DNA of 42,966 nucleotides from OMSK01 sp902492995 (GTDB lineage Bacteria > Bacillota_I > Bacilli_A > RF39 > UBA660), in NCBI GenBank assembly GCA_902492995.1, contig CABUNR010000010.1:1-42966 (forward strand), in the 5' to 3' direction. The first letter of the stretch is position 1. Each line of letters begins with the position of its first letter. This document shows, in pieces, positions 1 to 7,684 of the stretch. Position numbers and translations under genes: made by a program. The notes under the pieces were generated by a model, which saw nothing but the letters and a program-made list of their open reading frames with translations, had not been told where the DNA came from and searched no databases.

Positions 1-77
1 TCATATTGCTTTTAATTTTTTTACTTTTTTGTCTCACATCATTTACAATTATACACCTAAATATGAAAAAAACACAT

Positions 78-179
78 TTATATTTTTATAGATTCTAATT
101 CTTTTTTTGAAAGTCCAGTTGATGAGGTAATAACATTAATACCAACATTGTTTTTTAATAAATTTTTAGCTTTTTTTAT
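78..179 (-). pseudogene. Remnant: C-terminal tail resembling Rpn/PD-(D/E)XK-type putative transposases
   Basis: A 33-codon open stretch with no start codon. An in-frame TAA lies just upstream (180-182) and the stretch ends at a TAA. It contains KAKNLLKNNVGINVI and TGLSKKELESI. This resembles the conserved C-terminal 'A-x-x-L-L-x-x-G-x-x-I ... TGLS-x-E-E-I' tail of Rpn-family recombination-promoting nucleases/putative transposases, as I remember that family. Nothing upstream continues the protein in any frame I tried, so it looks like a decayed fragment. The rest of positions 1-344 holds no gene that I can see, apart from the terminator of the next gene. Confidence 0.35.
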
Positions 180-293
180 TTACTTATTATATTCTTTTTT
201 TTAATAGTATATCCATATAAAAAGCAATAAATTCTTCTAATAATAATATATTTTTTTATTCTTAAATATTTTTTTTAATATCTACAAGAAAAA

Positions 294-316
294 ATAACAG
301 ATTTTTTATCTGTTAT
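294..316 (-). terminator. Rho-independent terminator of the 345-1349 gene
   Basis: A perfect 9-bp inverted repeat (ATAACAGAT / ATCTGTTAT, 294-302 and 308-316) with a 5-nt loop. On the minus strand it is followed by a run of T, just downstream of the zinc-peptidase-like gene. Confidence 0.75.
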
Positions 317-344
317 ACTAATATTTATTTTTTATTTATATTAA

Positions 345-1349
345 TTATATTTTCTTTATATATTTTTTCAACGTTTCTCCTTCTAATATTTTTTCTTTAT
401 CTAAATTATATTTTTTCATTAAATCCATAGGATTTTTAATTTTGTTTTTGTTTTTTGAAAAATCATTTATTATATATTTTCCATATTCCATATCTTCACT
501 ATATATGTTATAAAACTCTAATGCTAAAATTATTCCATATGTATAATCTAAAATAGAATATATTTGGTAATACTTTTGCTTAAAGTCAATATTATTTATT
601 ATATTTTCATTTAATAAATTTTCTAAATCAGTTAATGAATCATACAAATCTTCTATAAGACCATATTTTACATTTTTACGGTCTTTTTTATCTTCTATAT
701 AATCATAAAATACAATTTCTAAATAATGAGAATATATTTCATTTAAACAGTTGTTTTTTAAATAACTATTATTTAAATCATATAAATGCCCTATTTCATG
801 AACTAATGTTACAGATGTGAATATAGAGTTTAAATCCTCTACTAAAATATATGAACTAAAGTTTTTTCCAGCTACTGTTAAGCCTGTACATTCTAGAGAA
901 TTTTCATTTAAATATATAAATTTATTCATTTCTACGCATTTTTTAAATTTTCTTAAAATATTTCTATCATAATACTTTAAAAAATTTAAAACTAGTTTTG
1001 TTGTATCATTTCTTTTCATATATTCTACATCATATTTAAAGTTTTTATCTTCTAAAGAATCTATTATATATTTATAATTATCTACAAGTTCACTATTATA
1101 TTCATAATTATTTAAGTAAAAATTTTTTTCTTGTTTTAACAATTCTATTTCTTTTAAAAAAAATAATTTAAAATCATAATTATATTTATTAAAATCAGTT
1201 TCTAAGCATAATATATTTGCTAAATTATCAAGTAATGATAAATCTCTTACTAATGCATTATATTTTTTTATTGATTTTGTTTTATCTAATTGATTTAGTA
1301 TTTTTAATAAATCATTTTGTATTTCGTATTTCATCTTTTTGTCCGTCAT
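345..1349 (-). CDS. Putative zinc metallopeptidase (M3-like gluzincin)
   Basis: A 334-residue protein, mostly helical and rich in Lys, Asn and Tyr, with no signal peptide or membrane segment. A zinc-binding HEIGH motif lies at residues 184-188 within TLVHEIGHLYDLNN. Acidic candidates for the third ligand follow in LNEIYSHYLE (Glu204 or Glu211). HExxH with a Glu about 20-27 residues later inside a helical protein is the pattern of M3 oligoendopeptidases. At 334 residues it is much shorter than the roughly 600-residue OEP F enzymes and would correspond to their catalytic half. The ATG is fixed by AAGGTGAAATTATG. The gene stands alone, with its own terminator. The substrate is unknown. It could instead belong to another HExxH family. 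Confidence 0.6.
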   Translation of the reverse strand: MTDKKMKYEIQNDLLKILNQLDKTKSIKKYNALVRDLSLLDNLANILCLETDFNKYNYDFKLFFLKEIELLKQEKNFYLNNYEYNSELVDNYKYIIDSLEDKNFKYDVEYMKRNDTTKLVLNFLKYYDRNILRKFKKCVEMNKFIYLNENSLECTGLTVAGKNFSSYILVEDLNSIFTSVTLVHEIGHLYDLNNSYLKNNCLNEIYSHYLEIVFYDYIEDKKDRKNVKYGLIEDLYDSLTDLENLLNENIINNIDFKQKYYQIYSILDYTYGIILALEFYNIYSEDMEYGKYIINDFSKNKNKIKNPMDLMKKYNLDKEKILEGETLKKYIKKI

Positions 1350-1442
1350 AATTTCACCTTTTTAAATATTATAGATTATTTTTTTTGAATGTCAATTAGT
1401 ATAACAAATTTAAAAATACATAATATAGTTATAGGTGTTTAT

Positions 1443-1916
1443 ATGAATATAAGTTTATATTTTTTAATTTTTATTTCTAAGGTAATAGAAAATGGAATTT
1501 CTACACTAAGACTTATTGTAGTTGCTAATGGTAAGAAAATACTTGGTGCTTTTTTACAATTTATTGTATCACTTGTTTGGGTCATGGTAACAGGTGTTGT
1601 TGTAACTAATTTATTAAGTGATCCTTTAAAAGTTGTGTTTTTTGCACTTGGTTCTTTGGTTGGTTCTTATATAGGAAGTATAATTGAAGAAAAAATAGCA
1701 CTTGGTGATATTTTAATTAATTGTATTACTGATAATTTAAATATTGATAATTATATTAATTCAATTGGTTATAAAACTTCTATTATAAAAACAAATAATA
1801 CAAATATTATATTATTTGTTATTCCAAGAAAAGAGAAAGAGAATATAATTAATAATATTAAAAAAATAGATAATAATATTTTAATATATAGTGAAAAGGT
1901 CAAGAATTTTTCTTAA
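1443..1916 (+). CDS. UPF0316 membrane protein (DUF5698/DUF2179, YebE-like)
   Basis: A 157-residue protein. The N-terminal half is hydrophobic with about three membrane segments and carries the family features STLRLIVVANGKK, GSLVGSYIGSIIEEKIALG and a conserved ISK-x-x-E-N region. The C-terminal 70 residues form a small soluble alpha/beta domain of the DUF2179 type. An upstream ATG at 1389 is in frame, but I prefer 1443 because AGGTG (1433-1437) sits correctly in front of it and the protein then starts at the usual family position. The molecular function of UPF0316 is not established. It is one of only three plus-strand genes here, divergent from the peptidase gene and convergent with the next. 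Confidence 0.75.
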   Translation: MNISLYFLIFISKVIENGISTLRLIVVANGKKILGAFLQFIVSLVWVMVTGVVVTNLLSDPLKVVFFALGSLVGSYIGSIIEEKIALGDILINCITDNLNIDNYINSIGYKTSIIKTNNTNIILFVIPRKEKENIINNIKKIDNNILIYSEKVKNFS

Positions 1917-1924
1917 CCTTTTTT
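1894..1924 (+). terminator. Terminator of the UPF0316 gene
   Basis: An AAAAGGT/ACCTTTT stem (1894-1900 with 1916-1922) continues inward as AAG/CTT after one mismatch and is followed by Ts on the plus strand. The stop codon lies within the hairpin. Confidence 0.65.
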
Positions 1925-1935
1925 AGTTTTTAAAT

Positions 1936-2364
1936 TTATAAATATTTTTTTAGTTTTTCTACATATTTTTCTTGCATATCAACATATTCTTCTATTATTT
2001 TTGCTATTTTTTTATCAATATTTTTATTATTTAATATTTTTCTTCCTTCTATTATTCCCATGTTAGTTCCTTGAAGTAAAATTTCAGCTATTTTGGATGT
2101 ACTTGTATTTGTCATTGTTTTCATATTTATTGAAGACCATGTCATAACTTTTGTCATCACATTTGTTTCATGTGGACTAGATCCACTATATTCTTTATAT
2201 ATATTATCTATTTCTTTTTTAATTTTTTCATATTTTTTATATTGATCTTTTACTAATTTTTTAAAATCTTTTTCTTCTATTTTTTCTATTATATCTTTAG
2301 TTGCATCCATTCCCATAGTTGTTCCTTTACTTATTTCATCTAATGTGTTTTTATTTTCTTCCAT
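1936..2364 (-). CDS. Small helical protein with an internal duplication (ferritin-like four-helix candidate), function unknown
   Basis: 142 residues, soluble, predicted all-helical. Two related halves are visible. Residues 13-25 read KGTTMGMDATKDI and residues 98-110 read QGTNMGIIEGRKI. Each is followed by a Lys/Glu-rich amphipathic helix ending near KKYEKIKK or KYVEKLKK. Two helical hairpins arranged as a repeat would give a four-helix bundle, as in DUF2383 or other ferritin-like families, but I cannot assign a family and see no clear di-iron E-x-x-H pair. The start follows AAGGAATTTATATG. The 49-residue ORF lies just upstream, with a terminator between them. Confidence 0.6.
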   Translation of the reverse strand: MEENKNTLDEISKGTTMGMDATKDIIEKIEEKDFKKLVKDQYKKYEKIKKEIDNIYKEYSGSSPHETNVMTKVMTWSSINMKTMTNTSTSKIAEILLQGTNMGIIEGRKILNNKNIDKKIAKIIEEYVDMQEKYVEKLKKYL

Positions 2365-2385
2365 ATAAATTCCTTTCTATTTTAA

Positions 2386-2406
2386 AAAGTCTCTATTCGA
2401 GACTTT
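2386..2406 (-). terminator. Terminator between the 49-aa and 142-aa genes
   Basis: A perfect 8-bp stem AAAGTCTC/GAGACTTT (2386-2393 and 2399-2406) with a 5-nt loop, followed on the minus strand by a short T tract. It lies 3 nt after the stop of the small upstream gene. Confidence 0.6.
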
Positions 2407-2408
2407 CA

Positions 2409-2558
2409 TTACATCATATCTTCTAGCATATTTTTTTCTTTTTTTATAATTTTATTTTTTACTTTATTTATTTCTTTTGACATTGGTTTTTTATATTTTT
2501 GATATGCTAAAACAGCTCCTGCACCCATCATCATGTATGCTATATCCATTTTTTTCAT
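2409..2558 (-). CDS. Small protein, 49 aa (YtxH-like size and shape)
   Basis: Reads MKKMDIAYMMMGAGAVLAYQ at the N-terminus, then a Lys-rich helix ending KNMLEDMM, then TAA. The start is supported by GAGGGTGATTAAATG. A short hydrophobic stretch (about residues 5-18) is followed by a charged tail, which suggests a single-pass membrane or membrane-associated protein. The layout resembles small YtxH-like proteins, but I do not claim homology. It is bracketed by two hairpin terminators, so it is probably its own short transcript. Confidence 0.55.
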   Translation of the reverse strand: MKKMDIAYMMMGAGAVLAYQKYKKPMSKEINKVKNKIIKKEKNMLEDMM

Positions 2559-2586
2559 TTAATCACCCTCTTGCTAAAAAATATGA

Positions 2587-2616
2587 ATAAACGTATGCTT
2601 TTATACATACGTTTAT
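2587..2616 (-). terminator. Terminator of recD2
   Basis: A perfect 11-bp inverted repeat (ATAAACGTATG / CATACGTTTAT, 2587-2597 and 2606-2616) with an 8-nt loop, 12 nt past the recD2 stop. The T run on the minus strand follows after a few bases. Confidence 0.7.
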
Positions 2617-2628
2617 ATTTTACACATT

Positions 2629-4845
2629 TTATTGCTCTTTATACATTTTTTCTAATTTTTCTTTCAATGTTGTTTTTCTATACTCTTCCATTTTATTATT
2701 TATACCATTTTTAAATGCTTCTTCTTCACCTATTATTATTAATTTTCTTTTTGCTCTTGTTACTCCTGTATATATTAGTTTTTTATATAACATTCTTTTA
2801 TAATTATGACTCATTAAGAGTACTACTGTATCAAATTCACTTCCTTGTGACTTATGAACACTTATAATATATCCATGTTTTATTTTATTAAAATCATTTG
2901 GTAAAAATTTTACTACATTTGAGTCAAAATCAATATATATTTCATTTTTTTTGCTTTTAGATGTGCTACTTTCTTTTATATACTTTATTACTCCAATATC
3001 TCCATTATATACATTTTCATCTGGTAAATTTGTAAGCAGTAATATTTTATCATTTTCCCTAAAAATTATATCTCCTACTTTAATTTCTCTTTTAAATTCA
3101 TCTTTAGGATTAAATATATTTTGTAATTCTTTATTTATATTATCTATACCATTTACTCCTACGTACATTGGTGCCATTATTTGAACCTTTTTATAATCAT
3201 ATTCTTTTTCTATTAATATATTTGATAATTCTTTTAGTGTTTTTATAATTAAATTACTACTACAATTTAAAAAAGTATAATCATCTGTTGTTTTATAAAA
3301 ATCTTCACTTAAATTATTTTCTTTTATTTGATTTGCAAGTACTGGAATATATGAGTTATCACTTTGTCTATATAAATAATTTAACTTAACAGTATTTATA
3401 ACGTTGCTTTCTATTAAATCTTTTAATATTTGCCCTATTCCAACACTTGGTAATTGGTTATAATCACCTACAAGTATTAATTTTATATTGTTTGTAAGTC
3501 CCTTAAATAAACTACTTAATAAATTGATATCTATCATACTTGTTTCATCTATTATTATTAAGTTTTGAAAATTTTTATTAAATTCATTTACATTAAATGA
3601 ATTTGCTTCTTTATTCCATTTTAAAAATCTATGTATAGTTGATGCTTTTAAATTTGTTGATTCACTCATTCTTTTGCTTGCACGACCAGTTGGAGCAAGT
3701 AAAGCTATTTTATCATCTATTTCTCTATCTTTTAATTTATTTATTTTAACATATAAATCTACAATAGCTTTTATTATTGTAGTTTTCCCTGTTCCTGGTC
3801 CTCCAGTTATTATCGTTATATTATTTAGTAGTGCACTTTTTATGGCATCTATTTGTTCTTTATTATATGTTATTTCATTACACCTTTGTAATTCTTCTAT
3901 TAATTTATCTATATCTTTTATTTTTTCATTTGGTTTTTCTATTAAATACTTAATTTTATCAACTATATTTTGTTCTGCATCATATAATTCTTTTATATAA
4001 TATTTTTCTTCTTCTTTTACTATTTTACCTTCATACCTTAATTCATCTATATAATTAATGAAATCATTTTCTTCTATTTCTATATTTAGGTATGATAAAA
4101 CATTATTTTTTATTTCTTCAAAATTTAGATATGTATCCTTATTTTGAAAACTTAAATTTTTCATTATATAAAATATACATGCTTTTATTCTTTCAATACT
4201 AGTTTCATTTGTTAATTTTTTATTTATTTCATCTATTTTTAAAAATGATATATCTAAATCACTATCTAGTATACTATATATATTTTGTTCAATTTTCATA
4301 ATAGTATCACTTTTATATTTATTATAAATTAAAAGGGAATCTTTCATACTAAATCCTATTTCTGTTAAATATACTATCGTTTTATGGCTTTCTTCATATT
4401 TATCCAAAGTATCTATTATTACTTTTGCTTTTTTATCAGTTAGTGTAGGAACTAAGTTTAAACATTCACTTTCTTCTAAAATTCTATCTAATGTATTATC
4501 ACCTAGTGTTTCTACTATTTTAGTAGCAAGTTTTTTTCCAATTCCTTTAAATAAATCACTTGATAAAAATTCTATAATAGAATCTTTATCTTCTGGTTTA
4601 ACTCTTTCATATGATTTTACATCATACTGAAAACCATATTTTATATGTTCTATTGCTTCTCCTTTGAATATATATCTATCATCTTCATTTAATTGGGCAA
4701 AATTACCTTTAAATGTTATTGTTTTATTTAAATAAAATTCAACTTCTTTATCATTTGTCTCTTCTACTTTAAATAATCCAATTATAAATCCTTTATCATT
4801 TTTATATATTGCTCTTTTATATATTCCTTTTATATAACTTAGCAT
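2629..4845 (-). CDS. recD2: RecD2-type (YrrC) ATP-dependent DNA helicase
   Basis: 738 residues, the usual length for RecD2, a 5'-3' superfamily 1B helicase of DNA repair found in bacteria without RecBC partners. An OB-like N-terminal domain comes first, then a helix-hairpin-helix segment with KGIGKKLATKIV near residue 100. Next is the motor: Walker A GGPGTGKTT at about 348, Walker B IIDETSMI, motif III VGDYNQLPSVG, and the C-terminal VHKSQGSEFDTVVL and TGVTRAKRKLIIIG (motifs V and VI). The start follows AGGTGATAACATG. A good promoter lies immediately upstream and a strong terminator downstream, so it is probably transcribed singly. Confidence 0.95.
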   Translation of the reverse strand: MLSYIKGIYKRAIYKNDKGFIIGLFKVEETNDKEVEFYLNKTITFKGNFAQLNEDDRYIFKGEAIEHIKYGFQYDVKSYERVKPEDKDSIIEFLSSDLFKGIGKKLATKIVETLGDNTLDRILEESECLNLVPTLTDKKAKVIIDTLDKYEESHKTIVYLTEIGFSMKDSLLIYNKYKSDTIMKIEQNIYSILDSDLDISFLKIDEINKKLTNETSIERIKACIFYIMKNLSFQNKDTYLNFEEIKNNVLSYLNIEIEENDFINYIDELRYEGKIVKEEEKYYIKELYDAEQNIVDKIKYLIEKPNEKIKDIDKLIEELQRCNEITYNKEQIDAIKSALLNNITIITGGPGTGKTTIIKAIVDLYVKINKLKDREIDDKIALLAPTGRASKRMSESTNLKASTIHRFLKWNKEANSFNVNEFNKNFQNLIIIDETSMIDINLLSSLFKGLTNNIKLILVGDYNQLPSVGIGQILKDLIESNVINTVKLNYLYRQSDNSYIPVLANQIKENNLSEDFYKTTDDYTFLNCSSNLIIKTLKELSNILIEKEYDYKKVQIMAPMYVGVNGIDNINKELQNIFNPKDEFKREIKVGDIIFRENDKILLLTNLPDENVYNGDIGVIKYIKESSTSKSKKNEIYIDFDSNVVKFLPNDFNKIKHGYIISVHKSQGSEFDTVVLLMSHNYKRMLYKKLIYTGVTRAKRKLIIIGEEEAFKNGINNKMEEYRKTTLKEKLEKMYKEQ

Positions 4846-4860
4846 GTTATCACCTAATAA

Positions 4861-4889
4861 ATTATAGCATACACTTGTTTGTATTACAA
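4861..4889 (-). promoter_or_regulatory. Sigma-A-type promoter of recD2
   Basis: On the minus strand TTGTAA (4884-4889), a 17-bp spacer ending in TGC, and TATAAT (4861-4866), an extended -10. The recD2 ATG follows 15 nt after the -10 box, so the leader is very short. Confidence 0.65.
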
Positions 4890-4906
4890 TCTTTTTAAAA
4901 GAAAAA

Positions 4907-4920
4907 AAGCTTATTAGCTT
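4907..4920 (-). terminator. Short terminator of the repeat-bearing membrane protein gene
   Basis: A 5-bp stem AAGCT/AGCTT with a 4-nt loop, followed by seven Ts on the minus strand. The stop codon of the 4919-5614 gene lies in the stem. Confidence 0.5.
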
Positions 4921-5614
4921 ATTTTGTTATTGGGTTATATTCAACATATGGCATTGTGTCTAAATTTCTATACTCATTCATCATTTCTTCATATTCATCA
5001 GGAGTATAATAGTCTTTAGTATTTGAAGTTTGAGTATTTGAAGTTTGAGTGTTTTCTACTTTTTCAACATATGGCATTGTATCTAAGTTTCTATAATCTT
5101 TTATATCTTGTTTCATTTGTTGTTCTTTTGTTTGTTCAAATATTTCTCGACCTTCTATTAGTTTTTCTGATTCTTTACTTTCTCTTTCATCTTTAAAGTT
5201 TGCTGGATTTTCTATAGTAACTGTTTGATTTTGATTTTCATGTATTTTTGATACTATTTTTCCACCTATTAGGCTTCCTACTAAAATAAAACTTCCTGAT
5301 ATTAATATTTGTTTTAATTTTTTTTCTTTGTTTGCTAGTTCCTTATTTTTTACACTTTTATTTAATATTCTAATTAAATTTTGATTTTCATTTATATAAT
5401 TTTTATCCACAACTATAGTTAAAGGATTTCTCGAGCTAAATATTGCTTTATATCTTATGATTGTTTCTTCTTCCTCTTTTATTATTTTTTTACAATCATT
5501 TTTCATTATCTCTTTATTAAATCTTATAACTGTATCTTCTTTTAATTCTTTTTTATTTGTTTTTTCATTTATAGCAAACTTGTTATCTGTTATGTAATAT
5601 TTTTCTTCTCTCAT
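4919..5614 (-). CDS. Single-pass membrane protein with C-terminal repeats, function unknown
   Basis: 231 residues. The N-terminal 100 are charged and soluble. One membrane segment lies at about 102-122 (ILISGSFILVGSLIGGKIV), followed by a polar tail of about 110 residues. The tail carries the 11-residue motif YRNLDTMPYVE twice (174-184 and 215-225), with a TQTSNTQTSN tandem between them. By the positive-inside rule the N-terminal part should be cytoplasmic and the tail outside. I recognise no family. The start is set by AGAGGTGTAACTATG. It sits between mtaB and recD2, and mtaB ends 21 nt upstream of the start. Confidence 0.65.
   Translation of the reverse strand: MREEKYYITDNKFAINEKTNKKELKEDTVIRFNKEIMKNDCKKIIKEEEETIIRYKAIFSSRNPLTIVVDKNYINENQNLIRILNKSVKNKELANKEKKLKQILISGSFILVGSLIGGKIVSKIHENQNQTVTIENPANFKDERESKESEKLIEGREIFEQTKEQQMKQDIKDYRNLDTMPYVEKVENTQTSNTQTSNTKDYYTPDEYEEMMNEYRNLDTMPYVEYNPITK
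4941..5098 (-). repeat. Intragenic direct repeats in the 231-aa gene
   Basis: Two near-identical 35-nt copies (4941-4975 and 5064-5098, differing at a few positions) encode the YRNLDTMPYVE motif. Between them a 15-nt unit (GTATTTGAAGTTTGA) occurs twice in perfect tandem at 5019-5048. Together they suggest growth of the tail by slippage or duplication. Confidence 0.8.
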
Positions 5615-5635
5615 AGTTACACCTCTATAAGTATT

Positions 5636-6940
5636 TTAAACTATATTTTCTTTATAGTCAATTATATCTCCTATTATACTAGGATATTCTACTTTTATTA
5701 GTTTTACCTTTACATCTTTTCCAATAAGGTTTAAATTAGATTTTGCTTTTACTTGCAAGTAATTTCCTGTATGACCTATTAAATATCCGTCTTTTATTAC
5801 TTCCGGTATAAAAATTAATTCTCTATTTATAAATTTTTCCATATACTCTGTTTCTAATTCTTTTGATAGTTCTATAAGTATTTTTACTCTTTCTTTTTTA
5901 GTTTTTTCATCTATTTGATTTTCCATTTCATCAGCTTTTGTTCCCTTTCTTCTAGAATATGGGAAAACATGTAATTTACTAAATTTTATTTTTTTTATTG
6001 TTTCTATTGTTTCATTAAATTCTTCTATAGTTTCGTTTGGAAATCCAACTATTACATCTGTTGAAATAGATATTTCTGGTCTTATTTTTCTTATTTTTTC
6101 TATTTTGTCCATAAAATATTTTTTATCATATTTTCTATTCATTCTTTTTAAAGTTGCATCAGATCCAGATTGAAGTGGAATGTGCATATGATCTACTAAT
6201 TTTTTATTATTTTTTAAAACTTCTAAAAATTCATCTGTTAATTCTGTTATTTCTATTGATGATATTCTAAGTCTTTCTAAGCCCGAAATTTTACATAAAT
6301 CATTCAATAAATTGGAAAAATTATAATTTTTTAAATCACTTCCATAATGACCTGTATGAATACCTGTTAAAACAATTTCTTTATGTCCTTGTTTTATCAA
6401 GTCTTTTGTCTCTTCTATTACAGAATCTTTATCTTTACTTCTTACATTTCCACGTACATAAGGTATTATACAAAATGCACAATAATTATTACATCCATCT
6501 TCTATTTTAACGAATGCTCTTGTTCTATTAAAATTATTTAATATCATTGGTTCAAAAGTTGTATTCATCATATCGTATATATCTAATTTTTTCTTTTTTG
6601 TTTTTATATATTCATCTATATATTCAACTACTTTTGATTTTCCAATATTTCCAAGTACGATATCTACTCCATCAACTTTTAATACTTCTTCTTTTTTATT
6701 TTGACTCATACATCCTACTACTACTATTATTGCATCATCATTTTGTTTAATAGCATGTCTTATTGTTTTAAATGATTTATTATCTGCAGTATTTGTTACT
6801 GTACATGTATTTATTATTGATATATCAGCTTTTTCATCTAAACCTACTTCTATATAGCCTTTATTTTTAAGTAAATCACTCATTACATTTGTTTCGTATG
6901 TATTTACTTTACATCCTAGTGTATATATATTAAACTTCAT
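5636..6940 (-). CDS. mtaB: tRNA (N6-threonylcarbamoyladenosine-37-C2)-methylthiotransferase MtaB
   Basis: A radical-SAM methylthiotransferase that converts t6A37 to ms2t6A in tRNAs reading ANN codons. The N-terminal UPF0004 domain opens with YTLGCKVNTYETN and has later cluster cysteines (TCTVTN, GCMSQ). The radical-SAM CxxxCxxC is in DGCNNYCAFCIIPYVRG. The LQSGSD and TDVIVGFP motifs and a C-terminal TRAM domain follow. GCKVNTYE and the overall layout point to MtaB rather than MiaB. An in-frame TTG lies 12 nt upstream, but it overlaps the GGAGG ribosome site, so the ATG at 6940 is the start (434 aa). The upstream gene ends 35 nt earlier at a palindromic terminator. Confidence 0.93.
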   Translation of the reverse strand: MKFNIYTLGCKVNTYETNVMSDLLKNKGYIEVGLDEKADISIINTCTVTNTADNKSFKTIRHAIKQNDDAIIVVVGCMSQNKKEEVLKVDGVDIVLGNIGKSKVVEYIDEYIKTKKKKLDIYDMMNTTFEPMILNNFNRTRAFVKIEDGCNNYCAFCIIPYVRGNVRSKDKDSVIEETKDLIKQGHKEIVLTGIHTGHYGSDLKNYNFSNLLNDLCKISGLERLRISSIEITELTDEFLEVLKNNKKLVDHMHIPLQSGSDATLKRMNRKYDKKYFMDKIEKIRKIRPEISISTDVIVGFPNETIEEFNETIETIKKIKFSKLHVFPYSRRKGTKADEMENQIDEKTKKERVKILIELSKELETEYMEKFINRELIFIPEVIKDGYLIGHTGNYLQVKAKSNLNLIGKDVKVKLIKVEYPSIIGDIIDYKENIV

Positions 6941-6957
6941 ATTTACCTCCAAAAAAA

Positions 6958-6975
6958 CTAGAAAAATTTTTCTAG
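6958..6975 (-). terminator. Palindromic terminator between the 234-aa gene and mtaB
   Basis: An 18-bp perfect palindrome (CTAG A5 T5 CTAG) directly after the TAG stop, followed by seven Ts on the minus strand. The central A/T part must open as a loop. It precedes the mtaB ribosome site by a few bases. Confidence 0.6.
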
Positions 6976-7680
6976 CTAATCTAAATTCTTTCTAAATTCT
7001 TTTAATGCTTTTAAAAAATCATCATTTTTCTTTATTTCAGCATCTAATCTTTTTGTATTGATTATTTTTTCTTCTTTTTCTATCTTTAATTTATCAAATA
7101 TATCTTCTTCTTTATTTAATAATTTAGGAACTGATGGATATTTTATATCACTATCTTGTACCCCAAATATAGGCGATATAAATTCTGTGCTTTTAAATTT
7201 TTTATTTGGATCAATTCTATCCATTTTAAGTGTTTTGTCATTGTCAAAATCATTTATTTCTATTTTTTCATCTATTTTAACTGGTGTTACTTTTGGCTTT
7301 TGTTTTTCTTTAACGCTATTTAATAATTCTTGATAACTTATTATTGATTTTTCTTCTTGTTCATTTTCAAAATTTTCTACAACATCTTTTGGTGTTGCTT
7401 CTAAATCTTTTTGCATTTTAAGTAACATTTCTTCTATTTCGTTGTTTATAGGCTCTTCTTTTTTTGTAACAGGTTCTTCCTTTGAGTCTTTAAAACTAAG
7501 TTCTTCTATTTTAGGTGATTTATCAATTTCTTGTTCATTTAATATGTCATAGATTTCTTTTTTATCCAATCTTTTTTCTCTTATAATTAAATAAACTATA
7601 CATCCAAAATTAATTAATAAAATACCAATTAATATAGATAAAAACAAAGTATTATTAGATAATATATTTAGTACATCCAT
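6976..7680 (-). CDS. N-terminally anchored membrane protein with a long charged tail, function unknown
   Basis: 234 residues. One membrane helix lies near the N-terminus (about 11-33, LFLSILIGILLINFGCIVYLI). The remaining 200 residues are Glu/Lys/Asp-rich, low in complexity and probably extended in the cytoplasm; they end in a predicted helix (ALKEFRKNL). An ATG at 7701 is in frame but has no ribosome site and lies inside rsmE. GGAGTGATATAATG favours 7680, 4 nt after the rsmE stop. The single helix and acidic linker recall divisome or secretion adaptor proteins, but I do not recognise a family. Probably co-transcribed with rsmE. Confidence 0.6.
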   Translation of the reverse strand: MDVLNILSNNTLFLSILIGILLINFGCIVYLIIREKRLDKKEIYDILNEQEIDKSPKIEELSFKDSKEEPVTKKEEPINNEIEEMLLKMQKDLEATPKDVVENFENEQEEKSIISYQELLNSVKEKQKPKVTPVKIDEKIEINDFDNDKTLKMDRIDPNKKFKSTEFISPIFGVQDSDIKYPSVPKLLNKEEDIFDKLKIEKEEKIINTKRLDAEIKKNDDFLKALKEFRKNLD

Positions 7681-7684
7681 TATA

